60,769 bases of DNA from Mycolicibacter sinensis (GTDB lineage Bacteria > Actinomycetota > Actinomycetes > Mycobacteriales > Mycobacteriaceae): NCBI RefSeq assembly GCF_001667945.1, contig NZ_LZJK01000126.1, positions 1-60,769 of the forward strand. Reading direction: 5' to 3'. A program made the position numbers and the translations under genes. Every line of letters begins with the position of its first letter. The stretch's first letter is position 1. This document shows, piece by piece, positions 34,920 through 44,121 of this stretch. The notes under the pieces were generated by a model, which saw only the letters and a program-made list of their open reading frames with translations, made no database searches and was not told the origin of the DNA.

Positions 34920-35909
34920 GTGCGATTAGGCGTGCTCGACGTCGGCAGCAACACCGTCCATCTGCTGGTGGTCGATGCCCACCGGGGCGGTCATCCGACC
35001 CCGATGAGCTCGACCAAAGCCACGCTGCGGCTGGCCGAGGCCACCGACAGCTCAGGCAAGATCACCCGCCGCGGTGCCGACAAACTGGTGTCCACGATCG
35101 GCGAATTCGCCACCATCGCCGCCAGTTCCGGCTGCGCGGAGCTGATGGCGTTCGCCACCTCGGCGGTGCGCGACGCGTCCAACTCCGAGGACGTGCTGGC
35201 TCGGGTGCGCAGCGAGACCGGCGTCGATCTGCAGGTGCTGGAGGGCGAGGACGAATCCCGGCTGACCTTCCTGGCGGTGCGCCGCTGGTTCGGCTGGAGC
35301 GCCGGGCGAATCATCAACCTCGACATCGGCGGCGGTTCACTGGAGCTGTCCAGCGGCCTTGACGAGGAGCCGGAGGTGGCGCTGTCGCTGCCGCTGGGCG
35401 CCGGCCGGCTCACCCGCGAATGGCTGCCCGAAGACCCGCCCGGCCGCCGCCGGGTGGCGATGCTGCGGGACTGGCTCGACACCGAGTTGGCGAGTGCGGC
35501 CGCGACCGTCCTGGACGCCGGACCGCCCGATCTGGCGGTGGCGAGCTCCAAGACGTTTCGTTCGCTGGCCCGGCTCACCGGCGCGGCGCCGTCGGCCGCC
35601 GGACCGCGCGTCCGGCGCACATTGACCGCCGCCGGCCTTAGGCAGCTCATATCATTCATCTCTAGGATGACCACGGCAGATCGTGCCGAATTGGAAGGGG
35701 TGAGCGCCGAGCGGGCCCCGCAGATCGTGGCGGGCGCCCTGGTGGCGGAAGCGAGCATGCGAGCGCTGTCGATCGAAACGGTTCAGATTTGCCCGTGGGC
35801 ACTGCGGGAGGGCTTGATCCTGCGCCGCCTCGACCGGGAAGCCGACAGCGCCACCTTCCTGCACTCCTCGTCGATGGGCATGGTCCCGCAGGGAGGGGGT
35901 TCCCGATGA
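34920..35909 (+). CDS. ppx1: Ppx/GppA family exopolyphosphatase
   Basis: 329 residues, actin-like ATPase fold. Hydrolyses terminal phosphates of polyphosphate or pppGpp. Motifs: LDVGSNTVHLLVVDA (phosphate loop 1), DIGGGSLELSSG (loop 2), and SVSAERAPQIVAGALV-like helix near the C-terminus. It is shorter than E. coli Ppx and lacks its C-terminal HD-like domains, matching mycobacterial Ppx1 (Rv0496). The stop overlaps the next start (ATGA, 35906-35909). It lies in the same window as SenX3-RegX3, which in mycobacteria links phosphate status to polyphosphate. Confidence 0.93.
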   Translation: MRLGVLDVGSNTVHLLVVDAHRGGHPTPMSSTKATLRLAEATDSSGKITRRGADKLVSTIGEFATIAASSGCAELMAFATSAVRDASNSEDVLARVRSETGVDLQVLEGEDESRLTFLAVRRWFGWSAGRIINLDIGGGSLELSSGLDEEPEVALSLPLGAGRLTREWLPEDPPGRRRVAMLRDWLDTELASAAATVLDAGPPDLAVASSKTFRSLARLTGAAPSAAGPRVRRTLTAAGLRQLISFISRMTTADRAELEGVSAERAPQIVAGALVAEASMRALSIETVQICPWALREGLILRRLDREADSATFLHSSSMGMVPQGGGSR

Positions 35910-36970
35910 CCGGACCCAAGCCTGATCCGCGTGACATCGAGACGCGGCCGATCTCGGTTGCCGAACTGCTCGCCAAGAACGGGACGATCGGCTCACCGCC
36001 GGTCACCGGGCGCCGTCGGCGCCGGCGCGGCAATGCCGACGCCGTCACGGTCGCCGAACTGACCGGCGAGATCCCGGTCATCCGCGACGACGAGAACCCG
36101 CCGGAGCAGAGTGCCGCGGCTGAACCGTCGGAGAGCGCGGACGGCTCCGACGGCGAGCCCAGCGGCGGGCTGCTCATCGGCCCGGCCCCCGGGTTCGTCG
36201 AGGACGACCGGCCCGCGACCGGGCCGCGCCCCGTCGAGCGGGACACCCGGCCCGCCACCGGCCCGCGCCCCGTCGAGCGGATCGAGCCCGGCCTGCGCTC
36301 GGCCTCCGAGCCGCGCTGGCCCAAATCCCCGGCGCAGCCGTCGCGCAGCACCGGTCCACTGCCGAGTGCTTACCCGCGGCCGATGCGCCGCTCCGATGCG
36401 CCGGCCGCGGAGAACGGCCGCCCGGCCGCCCGGCCGACGGCCTCCGGCGCCGAACGGATGCGCCCCGATCCGATCGACACCTACACCGACATCGAAGTCG
36501 ACGTGATGGACGCCGACGTCCGTGACGCCGATCTGTCGGTCAGCGACTCCGCCTACGTGCGTTCCTTCCTCAGCAAGGCCGGCAGCCCCGAGCGGTCGGT
36601 CCGGTCGGATTTCGACTCCGACGCCGCCGATCTCGCCGATGCTGACGCCTTCACCGACGCCGAGGAGGCCGACGCCCCCGAAACCGAGCCGGTCGAGGAG
36701 TACGTCGGCCGACCGGGACTGGTCGGCGGGGTGCTGGTGGTGCTGCAGTCGATGCTGGCGGTGGCGTTCGGCGGCGGGTTGTTCATCGCGTTCGACCAGC
36801 TGTGGCGGTGGAACAGCATCGTGGCGCTGGTGCTCACCGGCCTGGTCACGCTGGGGCTGGTGGCCGCGGTGCAGGCCGTGCGCAAGACCCCCGACCTGGT
36901 CAGTACGTTGATCGCGGTCGCGGTCGGACTGCTGGTGACGTTGGGGCCGCTGGCGCTGCACGCCAATTAG
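35906..36970 (+). CDS. Membrane protein with long disordered N-terminal region (Rv0497-like)
   Basis: 354 residues from ATG 35906, which overlaps the ppx1 stop. Residues 1-260 are charged and proline-rich, predicted disordered, with a duplicated RPATGPRPVER unit and a basic RRRRRRG patch at 36-42. The last 90 residues hold three hydrophobic helices (LVGGVLVVLQSMLAVAFGGG, SIVALVLTGLVTLGLVAAV, LIAVAVGLLVTLGPLAL). The N-terminal region is probably cytoplasmic. The motif RPISVAELLAKNG is conserved in mycobacterial homologues. No function is known. Confidence 0.85.
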   Translation: MTGPKPDPRDIETRPISVAELLAKNGTIGSPPVTGRRRRRRGNADAVTVAELTGEIPVIRDDENPPEQSAAAEPSESADGSDGEPSGGLLIGPAPGFVEDDRPATGPRPVERDTRPATGPRPVERIEPGLRSASEPRWPKSPAQPSRSTGPLPSAYPRPMRRSDAPAAENGRPAARPTASGAERMRPDPIDTYTDIEVDVMDADVRDADLSVSDSAYVRSFLSKAGSPERSVRSDFDSDAADLADADAFTDAEEADAPETEPVEEYVGRPGLVGGVLVVLQSMLAVAFGGGLFIAFDQLWRWNSIVALVLTGLVTLGLVAAVQAVRKTPDLVSTLIAVAVGLLVTLGPLALHAN

Positions 36971-36987
36971 CCGGTCACTATTAGTCC

Positions 36988-37830
36988 GTGCGCCCTGCCA
37001 TCAAGGTCGGATTGTCGACGGCTTCGGTTTACCCTTTGCGGGCCGAGGCCGCCTTCGAGTACGCGGCCCGGCTCGGCTACGACGGCGTCGAGCTGATGGT
37101 GTGGGGGGAGTCGGTCAGCCAGGACATCGGCGCGGTGCGACGGCTGTCGCAGAAATACCGGGTCCCGGTGCTGTCGGTGCACGCGCCGTGTCTGCTGATC
37201 TCACAACGGGTCTGGGGCGCTAACCCGATCCACAAGCTGGAACGCAGCGTCCGGGCCGCCGAACAGCTCGAAGCCCAGACGGTGGTGGTGCACCCGCCGT
37301 TCCGCTGGCAGCGGCGCTACGCCGAAGGGTTCAGCGATCAGGTCGCCGAGCTGGAGGCCAAAAGCGACGTGGCCGTGGCGGTGGAGAACATGTTCCCGTT
37401 CCGGGCCGACCGGTTCTTTGGTGCCGATCAGTCCCGTGAGCGGATGCGCCGTCGTGGCGGTGGCCCCGGTGCGGGGATTTCGGCGTTCGCGCCGTCCTAC
37501 GATCCGCTCGACGGCGGCCACGCGCACTACACCCTGGACCTGTCGCACACCGCGACCGCCGGCACCGACGCCTTGGACATGGCCCGCCGGATGGGCTCGG
37601 GCCTGACGCACCTGCACCTGTGCGACGGCACCGGGCTGCCGGCCGATGAACACCTGGTGCCTGGACGCGGCGACCAGCCCACGGCCGAGGTGTGCCACCT
37701 GCTGGCCGCCGGTGACTTCACCGGTCACGTGGTGCTGGAGGTAACCACCTCCCAAGCGCGCTCGCCGCACGAGCGCGAGGCGTTGTTGATCGAGTCACTA
37801 CAGTTCGCCCGCACGCATCTGCTGCGCTGA
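36988..37830 (+). CDS. Sugar-phosphate isomerase/epimerase-like TIM-barrel protein (Rv0498-like)
   Basis: 280 residues, AP-endonuclease-2/xylose-isomerase-like TIM barrel. Metal-ligand positions are visible: Glu in VAVENMFP, Asp-His in TLDLSHTA, the HLHLCDG segment, and E in HVVLEVTTSQ. GTG at 36988. It follows the Rv0497 homologue by 17 bp and precedes the thioesterase-like gene by 18 bp, forming a run of same-strand genes from ppx1 to proC. The substrate is not known. Confidence 0.85.
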   Translation: MRPAIKVGLSTASVYPLRAEAAFEYAARLGYDGVELMVWGESVSQDIGAVRRLSQKYRVPVLSVHAPCLLISQRVWGANPIHKLERSVRAAEQLEAQTVVVHPPFRWQRRYAEGFSDQVAELEAKSDVAVAVENMFPFRADRFFGADQSRERMRRRGGGPGAGISAFAPSYDPLDGGHAHYTLDLSHTATAGTDALDMARRMGSGLTHLHLCDGTGLPADEHLVPGRGDQPTAEVCHLLAAGDFTGHVVLEVTTSQARSPHEREALLIESLQFARTHLLR

Positions 37831-37848
37831 TCCCACAAGGAGCCCTGC

Positions 37849-38691
37849 GTGACTTCATCCACGCTGTTCACTGACGCCATGACGCTGGTGCGGGTCGATG
37901 GCGACGAAGAGGTTCAGACGTTCGCCGGCGCGCTGAACGAGCATTGGACGATCGGCCCCAAGGTGCACGGTGGGGCGATGCTGGCGTTGTGCGCCAACGC
38001 CGCCCGCACCTCCCTTTCCGACCTTTCCGAGCACGGTGGTGCTCACCTGCAACCGGTGGCGGTGTCGGCCAGCTATCTGTGGGCACCGGACCCCGGCCCG
38101 ATGCAGCTGGTGGCCACGATCCGCAAGCGCGGCCGCCGGGTCAGCCTCGTCGAGGTCGAACTCAACCAGGGCGAGCGCACCGCGGTGCGCGCCGTCGTCA
38201 CCCTGGCCGAGCCCGAACACCATGCGCCGCCGCTGCTGTCGGTCAACCCGGTGGTGCCGCTGATGACACCGGAGCCGCCGCCCGGGCTGGAGCCGATCGG
38301 TCCCGGCCACCCGATGGAACACATCGTGCACCTGGCCCACGGCTGCGATATCCGGCCGGCGCTGACCACGCTCGGCCCGCGCTCGGATGGCGGTCCGCCG
38401 GTGATCGAGATGTGGGTGCGGCCCAAAGACGCCGCACCCGATGTGCTGTTCGCGCTGCTGTGCGGCGATGTGTCGGCGCCGGTGACCTTCGCCGTCAATC
38501 GCACCGGCTGGGCGCCCACCGTGCAGCTCACCGCATATCTGCGGGCCATTCCGGCGGACGGCTGGCTGCGGGTGATCTGCAGCTGCGTGCAGATCGGCCA
38601 GGACTGGTTCGACGAGGACCACACCGTGGTCGACTGCGAGGGCCGGATCGTGGTCCAGACCCGCCAGCTGGCGATGGTTCCCGCCCGCTAG
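37849..38691 (+). CDS. Thioesterase-like (double hotdog) protein (Rv0499-like)
   Basis: 280 residues. The N-terminal hotdog has HWTIGPKVHGGAMLALCANAA and VSASYLWAPDPGPMQLVATIRKRGRRVSLVEVEL; the C-terminal half has FALLCGDVSAPVTFAVNRTGWAPTVQLTAYLRAIPADGWLRVICSC, together the TesB-like acyl-CoA thioesterase pattern. It is likely to cleave acyl-CoA in the cytoplasm. GTG at 37849 is preceded by AAGGAG with good spacing. The substrate range is unknown. Confidence 0.82.
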   Translation: MTSSTLFTDAMTLVRVDGDEEVQTFAGALNEHWTIGPKVHGGAMLALCANAARTSLSDLSEHGGAHLQPVAVSASYLWAPDPGPMQLVATIRKRGRRVSLVEVELNQGERTAVRAVVTLAEPEHHAPPLLSVNPVVPLMTPEPPPGLEPIGPGHPMEHIVHLAHGCDIRPALTTLGPRSDGGPPVIEMWVRPKDAAPDVLFALLCGDVSAPVTFAVNRTGWAPTVQLTAYLRAIPADGWLRVICSCVQIGQDWFDEDHTVVDCEGRIVVQTRQLAMVPAR

Positions 38692-38738
38692 CGCGTCCCC
38701 GAGGGTGCTCGAGGGGTCATATCTGCCATGCTGTCGCC

Positions 38739-39599
38739 ATGGCCAGAATCGCGATCATCGGCGGCGGCAACATGGGCGAAGCCCTGCTGGCGGGCTTGCT
38801 CGCGGCGGGACGCCCGGTCAAGGACCTGGTGGTCGCCGAGCGGTTCGGTGACCGGGCCCGGCAGCTCTCCGAGAAGTATTCGGTGCTGGTGACATCGGTC
38901 GCCGATGCGGTGGAGAACGCCGCCATCGTGATCGTCGCGGTAAAGCCGCAGGACGTGGACACCGTTGTCGCCGAGTTCGCCAAGAACGTCACCGCCGCCT
39001 CCGGCGACAGCCCGGAGCAGGTCCTGGTGACGATCGTCGCCGGTGTCACCACCGCATACGTGGAGTCCAAGCTGCCGGCCGGTACCGCGGTGATCCGGGT
39101 GATGCCCAACACCCCGGTCAAGGTCGGCGCCGGGGCCAGCGCGCTGGCCAAGGGCAGGTTCCCCAGCAACGAACAGGTCGAGCAGGTTGCCGCGCTGTTC
39201 GAGTGCGTCGGCACGGTGGCGATCGTGCCGGAAGACCAGCTGGATGCGGTCACCGCGGTGTCGGGGTCGGGGCCGGCCTACTTCTTCTTGATGGTGGAGG
39301 CGCTGGTGGACGCCGGGGTCGCGGCCGGGCTGAGCCGGCGGGGCGCCACCGATCTGGCCGTGCAGACCATGGCGGGGGCGGCGCAGATGCTGCTGGACGG
39401 GCGCAGCGAGACGGACGGGACCGCCAACGCGGTCATCGACACCGCCCCGGCACAGCTGAGAGCCATGGTGACCTCCCCCGGGGGAACCACCGCGGCGGCG
39501 CTACGCGAGCTGGAGGCCGGCGGGCTGCGGACCTCGGTCGATCGGGCGGTGCAGGCGGCAAAAACCCGCTCTGAGCAGCTAAGAATTACAACAGAGTAA
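38739..39599 (+). CDS. proC: Pyrroline-5-carboxylate reductase
   Basis: 286 residues. Reduces P5C to proline with NAD(P)H. The dinucleotide motif is IIGGGNMGEALLAGL (7-21), VAVKPQDV marks the cofactor loop, and the C-terminal signature AVSGSGPAYFFLMVEAL...TSPGGTTAAALRELE is intact. ATG at 38739 gives the family N-terminus MARIAIIGGG; an upstream in-frame extension overlaps the preceding gene and is not conserved. Confidence 0.96.
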   Translation: MARIAIIGGGNMGEALLAGLLAAGRPVKDLVVAERFGDRARQLSEKYSVLVTSVADAVENAAIVIVAVKPQDVDTVVAEFAKNVTAASGDSPEQVLVTIVAGVTTAYVESKLPAGTAVIRVMPNTPVKVGAGASALAKGRFPSNEQVEQVAALFECVGTVAIVPEDQLDAVTAVSGSGPAYFFLMVEALVDAGVAAGLSRRGATDLAVQTMAGAAQMLLDGRSETDGTANAVIDTAPAQLRAMVTSPGGTTAAALRELEAGGLRTSVDRAVQAAKTRSEQLRITTE

Positions 39600-39738
39600 T
39601 TCACTTATTTTTCACATATTGTCCCTCAGGCGTCGCAGGAACCCCATTCGTCCCGCTATTCTCCTCTATGTCTGTGCGTGTGGGCGCAGCGGAGGGGAAG
39701 CCGCTGGGACTGCACGTGCCTGATTGAAATGGGTAACG

Positions 39739-39996
39739 ATGACGTCTGCGAACGGGCCTTCGGCACGAGACTCCGCTGGCGGCAGAGCGGCACGGGATGC
39801 CGGCGCTGCCGACGCGGGTCGGACACAATTTCTCACCGTGGCCGAGGTGGCCGCGTTGATGCGGGTGAGCAAGATGACGGTGTACCGCCTGGTGCACAAC
39901 GGCGAGCTGCCCGCGGTACGGGTGGGACGGTCTTTTCGGGTGCACGCCAAGGCGGTGCACGACCTGCTGGAGACCTCCTTCTTCGACGCGGGCTGA
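39739..39996 (+). CDS. Small HTH DNA-binding protein, excisionase type (Rv0500A-like)
   Basis: 85 residues from ATG 39739. The first 30 residues are disordered; the rest is an excisionase/MerR-type winged helix: FLTVAEVAALMRVSKMTVYRLVHNGELPAVRVGRSFRVH. This half is almost invariant in mycobacteria, while the N-terminus varies. An earlier in-frame ATG at 39724 would add five residues. It is a stand-alone conserved regulator rather than a phage excisionase, given its fixed place between proC and bS22. It ends 23 bp before a strong hairpin. TATTCT at 39657-39662 is a possible -10. Confidence 0.9.
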   Translation: MTSANGPSARDSAGGRAARDAGAADAGRTQFLTVAEVAALMRVSKMTVYRLVHNGELPAVRVGRSFRVHAKAVHDLLETSFFDAG

Positions 39997-40019
39997 CCGC
40001 CGGTCGACAGATAAGCGCC

Positions 40020-40051
40020 CCCCGGGCGTCGCCGCACGGCGACGCCCGGGG
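40020..40051. terminator. Strong 15-bp hairpin after the HTH gene
   Basis: CCCCGGGCGTCGCCG (40020-40034) pairs perfectly with CGGCGACGCCCGGGG (40037-40051) around a two-base centre. CGACAG (40004-40009) and CTGTCG (40056-40061) can extend the structure. No T-tract follows, typical of mycobacterial L-shaped terminators. It separates the HTH gene from bS22. Confidence 0.75.
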
Positions 40052-40108
40052 TCGGCTGTCGTGTGGGGCCGGCCAGTGCCGGTTTTCTGTCCCGCGCCTG
40101 CCTACGGG

Positions 40109-40114
40109 TAAAGT
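40109..40114 (+). promoter_or_regulatory. Putative -10 (TAAAGT) of the bS22 gene
   Basis: TAAAGT fits TANNNT and lies about 66 bp upstream of the ATG, leaving a leader of about 60 nt. The leader contains a purine-rich GCGGAG just before the start. Confidence 0.35.
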
Positions 40115-40180
40115 AACCGGGTCGAGCAAGTTCGCCCAGCGCCCCTCTGGCGGCGCGGGCAGAAGCAGATAGCGGAGTTC

Positions 40181-40282
40181 ATGGGTTCAGTCATCAAGAA
40201 GCGGCGCAAGCGCATGTCGAAGAAGAAGCACCGCAAGCTGCTTCGCCGTACCCGGGTGCAGCGCAGAAAACTCGGTAAGTAA
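40181..40282 (+). CDS. Small ribosomal subunit protein bS22
   Basis: 33 residues, extremely basic: [19 protein letters not shown]... ending QRRKLGK. This is the short actinobacterial protein first annotated as an AURKAIP1/COX24-domain hypothetical (Rv0500B position) and later seen as bS22 in mycobacterial ribosome structures. GGAG occurs six bases before ATG. It has its own promoter and is bounded by hairpins on both sides. Confidence 0.93.
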
Positions 40283-40300
40283 CTCCGCCCCGATTGTCGC

Positions 40301-40354
40301 GCCGAGCGTGAAGTTGGCCTCACGCTGAGGGCCGAGCGTGAAGTCACCTTCACG
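40301..40354. repeat. Direct repeat of two hairpins after bS22
   Basis: GCCGAGCGTGAAGT occurs at 40301-40314 and 40331-40344. The first copy forms AGCGTGA (40305-40311)/TCACGCT (40320-40326); the second forms CGTGAAG (40337-40343)/CTTCACG (40348-40354) with a four-base loop. Placed 18 bp after the bS22 stop, they probably act as a tandem terminator. Confidence 0.7.
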
Positions 40355-40400
40355 TTGGCCGGGCGGCCGATCGCCGGTATTGCTTTTCTCCAGTGGCCGT

Positions 40401-40406
40401 TACGCT
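40401..40406 (+). promoter_or_regulatory. -10 (TACGCT) of galE2
   Basis: TACGCT ends six bases before GTG 40413, supporting that start and a leaderless mRNA. Confidence 0.4.
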
Positions 40407-40412
40407 TGCGGA

Positions 40413-41528
40413 GTGGACGAGGCCGGCCCCCCGAGCGACAGCACGCGAAGCGACGTCCGGCACTACCCCAAGGTTGTGTTGGTTACCGGCGCATGCCGCT
40501 TCCTGGGTGGTTATCTGACCGCCAGGCTCACGCAGAATCCCTTGATCAACCGGGTGATCGCGGTGGATGCGGTCATGCCGAGCAAGGACATGCTGCGCCG
40601 GATGGGACGCGCCGAATTCGTCCGCGCCGACATTCGCAATCCCTTTATCGCCAAGGTGATTCGAAACAGCGAGGTCGATACCGTGGTGCACGCGGCCGCG
40701 GCGTCGTATGTGCCGCGCTCCGGCGGCGGGGCGGCGCTCAAAGAACTCAACGTCATGGGCGCCATGCAGTTGTTCGCCGCCTGCCAAAAGGCGCCCTCGG
40801 TGCGCCGGGTGGTGCTCAAGTCGACCTCGGAGGTCTACGGATCGTGCTCGCGTGACCCGGTCCTGTTCACCGAGGACAGCACCAGCCACCGGCCGCCCAC
40901 CCAGGGTTTCCCTCGCGACAGCATCGACATCGAGGGCTACGCCCGCGGACTGGGCCGGCGCCGGCCGGACATCGCGGTCACCATCCTGCGGATGGCCAAC
41001 ATGATCGGCCCGGCCATGGACACCGCGCTGTCGCGCTACCTCGGCGGCCCACTGGTTCCGATGGTGCTGGGCCGCGACGCGCGCCTGCAGCTGTTGCACG
41101 AGCAAGACGCGTTGGGCGCCCTGGAACGGGCCACCATGGCCGGCAAGGCGGGCACCTTCAACATCGGCGCCGACGGCATCATCATGATGTCGCAGGCGAT
41201 CCGCCGTTCGGGCCGGATTCCCTTGCCGCTACCCGGTTTAGGGCTGTGGGCGCTGGATTCGCTGCGGCGGGCCAACAACTACACCGAGATCAACCGCGAG
41301 CAGCTGAATTATCTCAGCTTTGGCCGGGTGATGGATACGACTAGAATGCGAACCGACCTCGGGTACAGCACCAAATGGACTACTGCCGAGGCATTTGACG
41401 ACTACGTGCGGGGGCGAGGTCTCACTCCGATCATCGACCCCAAATGGGTGGAATCGGTGGAGCGGCGCGCGGTGAGCGTGGCGCAACGACTGGGCGATAT
41501 CAGTATGGACAGGGCGCGGGGAGGTTAA
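40413..41528 (+). CDS. galE2: NAD-dependent epimerase/dehydratase-like SDR (Rv0501, GalE2)
   Basis: 371 residues from GTG 40413. The nucleotide motif is VTGACRFLGGYLTARL, a variant of GxxGxxG with Arg-Phe in place of small residues. The active-site region reads VVLKSTSEVYGS, and the usual YxxxK is replaced by a DSIDIEGYARGLG segment, so classical epimerase activity is uncertain. Called galE2 in M. tuberculosis; the real substrate is unproven. The next gene starts four bases after the stop, so it is co-transcribed with the acyltransferase. An earlier in-frame start at 40338 lies inside the terminator hairpins and is unlikely. Confidence 0.85.
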   Translation: MDEAGPPSDSTRSDVRHYPKVVLVTGACRFLGGYLTARLTQNPLINRVIAVDAVMPSKDMLRRMGRAEFVRADIRNPFIAKVIRNSEVDTVVHAAAASYVPRSGGGAALKELNVMGAMQLFAACQKAPSVRRVVLKSTSEVYGSCSRDPVLFTEDSTSHRPPTQGFPRDSIDIEGYARGLGRRRPDIAVTILRMANMIGPAMDTALSRYLGGPLVPMVLGRDARLQLLHEQDALGALERATMAGKAGTFNIGADGIIMMSQAIRRSGRIPLPLPGLGLWALDSLRRANNYTEINREQLNYLSFGRVMDTTRMRTDLGYSTKWTTAEAFDDYVRGRGLTPIIDPKWVESVERRAVSVAQRLGDISMDRARGG

Positions 41529-41532
41529 CGCC

Positions 41533-42564
41533 ATGGCCGGTGATTCAAGGGCCAAAGTCATTCCACTGCACAAGAATTCGGGATCCGCGCGTCGGCACTC
41601 GTCGACGCTGAGCGGCCTCAGCGGACGGGCCTCGTCCGAGCAGATCAGCGCCGTCGTCCGCGAGATCGACGAGCGCCGCGCCGCCGTGGGGGCACCCGGC
41701 GCGCAGGCCGAACCAACCCCGGGTGAGTTTGCCCGGCGGGTGGCCGCGGTCGTGGCGTTCCTGCGGGAGCGGATCACCGGTGACTACCAGGTCGACGAGT
41801 TCGGGTTCGACCCGCACTTCAACGAGGCCATTGCACTGCCGCTGCTGCGGTTCTTCTTCAACGAATGGTTCCGGGTCGAGGTCAGCGGCATCGAGAACCT
41901 TCCGACCGAGGGGCCGGCGCTGGTAGTGGCCAATCACGCCGGTGTGCTGCCGATGGACGCGCTGATGCTCTCGGTGGCGGTGCACGACCACCACCCGTCG
42001 CATCGCGACCTGCGGATGCTCGGGGCGGACCTGGTGTTCGACCTGCCGCTGATCGGACCGGCCGCCCGCAAGGCGGGCCACACCATGGCCTGCACGGTCG
42101 ACGCCCACCGGCTGCTGGCCGCCGGTGAGCTCACCGCGGTGTTCCCCGAGGGCTACAAGGGCCTGGGCAAGCGGTTCAAGGACCGCTACAAGCTGCAGCG
42201 GTTCGGTCGCGGCGGGTTCGTGTCGGCAGCGCTGCACACCCAGGCGCCGATCGTGCCGTGCTCGATCGTCGGCTCCGAGGAGATCTACCCGATGATCGCC
42301 GACGTGAAGCTGTTGGCCCGGTTGCTCGGCGTGCCGTACTTCCCGATCACCCCGCTGTTCCCGCTGGCCGGCCCTGCCGGCCTGGTGCCGCTGCCGTCGA
42401 AGTGGCACATCACGTTCGGTGAGCCGATTCCGACCACCGACTACGAGGCCGGCGCCGCCGACGACCCGATGGTCACCTTCGAGCTGACCGACCAGGTGCG
42501 CGAGACGATCCAGCAGACGCTGTACCGGCTGCTGGCCGGCCGCCGCAACATGTTCTTCGGCTGA
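41533..42564 (+). CDS. Lysophospholipid acyltransferase (PlsC-like, Rv0502-like)
   Basis: 343 residues. The acyltransferase motifs are NHAGVLPMD (HxxxxD) and VFPEGYKGLGKRF (FPEG); GRGGFVSAALHTQAPIVPCSIVG is motif 3/4. The N-terminal 90 residues are charged and disordered. It transfers an acyl chain to a lysophospholipid or related acceptor at the membrane. It follows galE2 by four bases and is convergent with the HadA-like gene; in M. tuberculosis cmaA2 lies in between, but here only 12 bp separate the two genes. Confidence 0.9.
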   Translation: MAGDSRAKVIPLHKNSGSARRHSSTLSGLSGRASSEQISAVVREIDERRAAVGAPGAQAEPTPGEFARRVAAVVAFLRERITGDYQVDEFGFDPHFNEAIALPLLRFFFNEWFRVEVSGIENLPTEGPALVVANHAGVLPMDALMLSVAVHDHHPSHRDLRMLGADLVFDLPLIGPAARKAGHTMACTVDAHRLLAAGELTAVFPEGYKGLGKRFKDRYKLQRFGRGGFVSAALHTQAPIVPCSIVGSEEIYPMIADVKLLARLLGVPYFPITPLFPLAGPAGLVPLPSKWHITFGEPIPTTDYEAGAADDPMVTFELTDQVRETIQQTLYRLLAGRRNMFFG

Positions 42565-42576
42565 GCCGGGGCGCGC

Positions 42577-43104
42577 CTATTTCTTGCCCAGCGCCCGGTC
42601 GCGCATCGATGCGATGGCAGCGATCGTCGCCGCCTCGGTGTCGGCGTCCTGGTTGACCGACTCGCCGAGCATGGTGACGACGCTGGTCACCACCGGATTG
42701 CCCTCGGCGTCGGAGACTTCACTGCGGACCTCGCTGACCACCGTGCCGTGGGACTCGATCACCGAGTCCAGGTAGGTGTCGAAGTACAGCCGGTCGCCGG
42801 CCATGATCGGCCGGTGGAAGGTGAACTTCTGGTCGCGGTGCAGCACTCGCGAGATGTTGATCGGGATGTCGAATTTGTCGAAGATCTCCATCTGGACCTG
42901 ACGCCCGGCGACGGCCAGGAACGTCAGCGACGCCACCAGGCCGGGGTGCCCGGCCTCAGCGGCTGCGGACTCGTCGAAGTGGGCGGGGTGATCGTCCTTG
43001 ACCGAGCGGGCGAATTCCCGGATCTTCTCCCGGCCGACTTCGAAGTAGTCCGGGAACCGGTAGTGGGTACCGATGATTCCCTGCGACTCGGTGTGTACTG
43101 CCAT
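42577..43104 (-). CDS. HadA/HadC-like (3R)-hydroxyacyl dehydratase subunit (Rv0504c-like)
   Basis: 175 residues, FAS1-like dehydratase/MaoC N-terminal hotdog. [31 protein letters not shown] resembles the start of HadA/HadC, the non-catalytic subunits that hold the acyl chain. The hydratase signature Asp-His of catalytic HadB-type subunits is not seen. No partner HadB gene is adjacent. It may take part in mycolic acid or other lipid elongation with a HadB elsewhere; this is inference. Confidence 0.85.
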   Translation of the reverse strand: MAVHTESQGIIGTHYRFPDYFEVGREKIREFARSVKDDHPAHFDESAAAEAGHPGLVASLTFLAVAGRQVQMEIFDKFDIPINISRVLHRDQKFTFHRPIMAGDRLYFDTYLDSVIESHGTVVSEVRSEVSDAEGNPVVTSVVTMLGESVNQDADTEAATIAAIASMRDRALGKK

Positions 43105-43161
43105 GCCGGTCTACCCCTCCGCTCGCCGTGGTCGGCGGGCGGAAGCTTATCAGCGAGCAGG

Positions 43162-44070
43162 TCAGCCGCGCTCGTTCCGGTGCGCCACGGCTGCCGCCAG
43201 GGCCCCGCCGACGGCCCCCAGTGCCAGCGCCGACGGCACGCCGATACGCGCCGCCTTGCGCGCGGTGCGGAAGTCGCGGATCTCCCAGCCCCGCTTGCGT
43301 GCCATCTCCCGCAACGCGGCATCCGGGTTGATCGCGACCGCGGTACCGACCAGCGACAGCATCGGCACGTCGTTGAAGCTGTCGGAGTAGGCGGTGCAGC
43401 GCCGCAGGTTCAGCCCCTCGCGGATGGCCAGCGATCGCACCGCGTGCGCCTTGCCGGGCCCGTGCAGGATCTCGCCGACCAGCCGGCCGGTGAACACCCC
43501 GTCGACCGACTCGGCCACGGTGCCCAACGCGCCGGTCAGCCCGAGCCGGCGGGCGATGGTCTCGGCCAGCTCATAGGGGGTTGCAGTGACCAGCCACACC
43601 TGCTGGCCGGCGTCGAGATGCATCTGCGCCAGTTCCCGGGTGCCGGGCCAGATCTTGTCGGCGATGATCTCGTCGTAGATCTCCTCGCCCAGTTCCACCA
43701 GCTCCGACACCGGCCGGCCCTCGATGAACGCCAGCGCCTTACGCCGGCCGGCGGCGACGTCGTCGCTGTTCTCCCGGCCGGTCAGCTGAAACTTCGCTTG
43801 GGCGTAGAGGAACCCGAGGACATCGCGGTAGGTGAAGTAGTTGCGGGCGGCCAGCCCACGGCCGAAGTGCACCATCGAGGAGCCCTGCACCAGGGTGTTG
43901 TCGACATCGAAGAACGCGGCGGCGGTCAGATCGACCGGTGCGGGCGTGGCGGTGTCGAGCACGTCGTCCAGCGCCCGGTCGGCGCTGGCCGCGAAATCCC
44001 CGCCGGCCAGCGACTCGAGGTCGGTGCCCGCGGCGGATTTCCCGTCGGTCGGGCCCGGTACAGCCATCAC
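43162..44070 (-). CDS. serB1: HAD-family phosphatase (SerB1, Rv0505c-like)
   Basis: 302 residues, HAD subfamily [16 protein letters not shown] carries the nucleophile and acid aspartates, [18 protein letters not shown] is motif [14 protein letters not shown] holds the lysine, and [15 protein letters not shown] is motif IV. The C-terminus ends in a hydrophobic segment ([22 protein letters not shown]), so it may be membrane-bound. Annotated as phosphoserine phosphatase in M. tuberculosis, but close relatives act on lysophosphatidic acid or other phosphomonoesters, so the substrate is open. GTG 44070 and ATG 44067 are both possible starts. Confidence 0.9.
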   Translation of the reverse strand: MMAVPGPTDGKSAAGTDLESLAGGDFAASADRALDDVLDTATPAPVDLTAAAFFDVDNTLVQGSSMVHFGRGLAARNYFTYRDVLGFLYAQAKFQLTGRENSDDVAAGRRKALAFIEGRPVSELVELGEEIYDEIIADKIWPGTRELAQMHLDAGQQVWLVTATPYELAETIARRLGLTGALGTVAESVDGVFTGRLVGEILHGPGKAHAVRSLAIREGLNLRRCTAYSDSFNDVPMLSLVGTAVAINPDAALREMARKRGWEIRDFRTARKAARIGVPSALALGAVGGALAAAVAHRNERG

Positions 44071-44121
44071 CCGACTCCTTCCGCTGTGCAGGGGCGGCCG
44101 GTCATCTGGCCGCCATCAACC

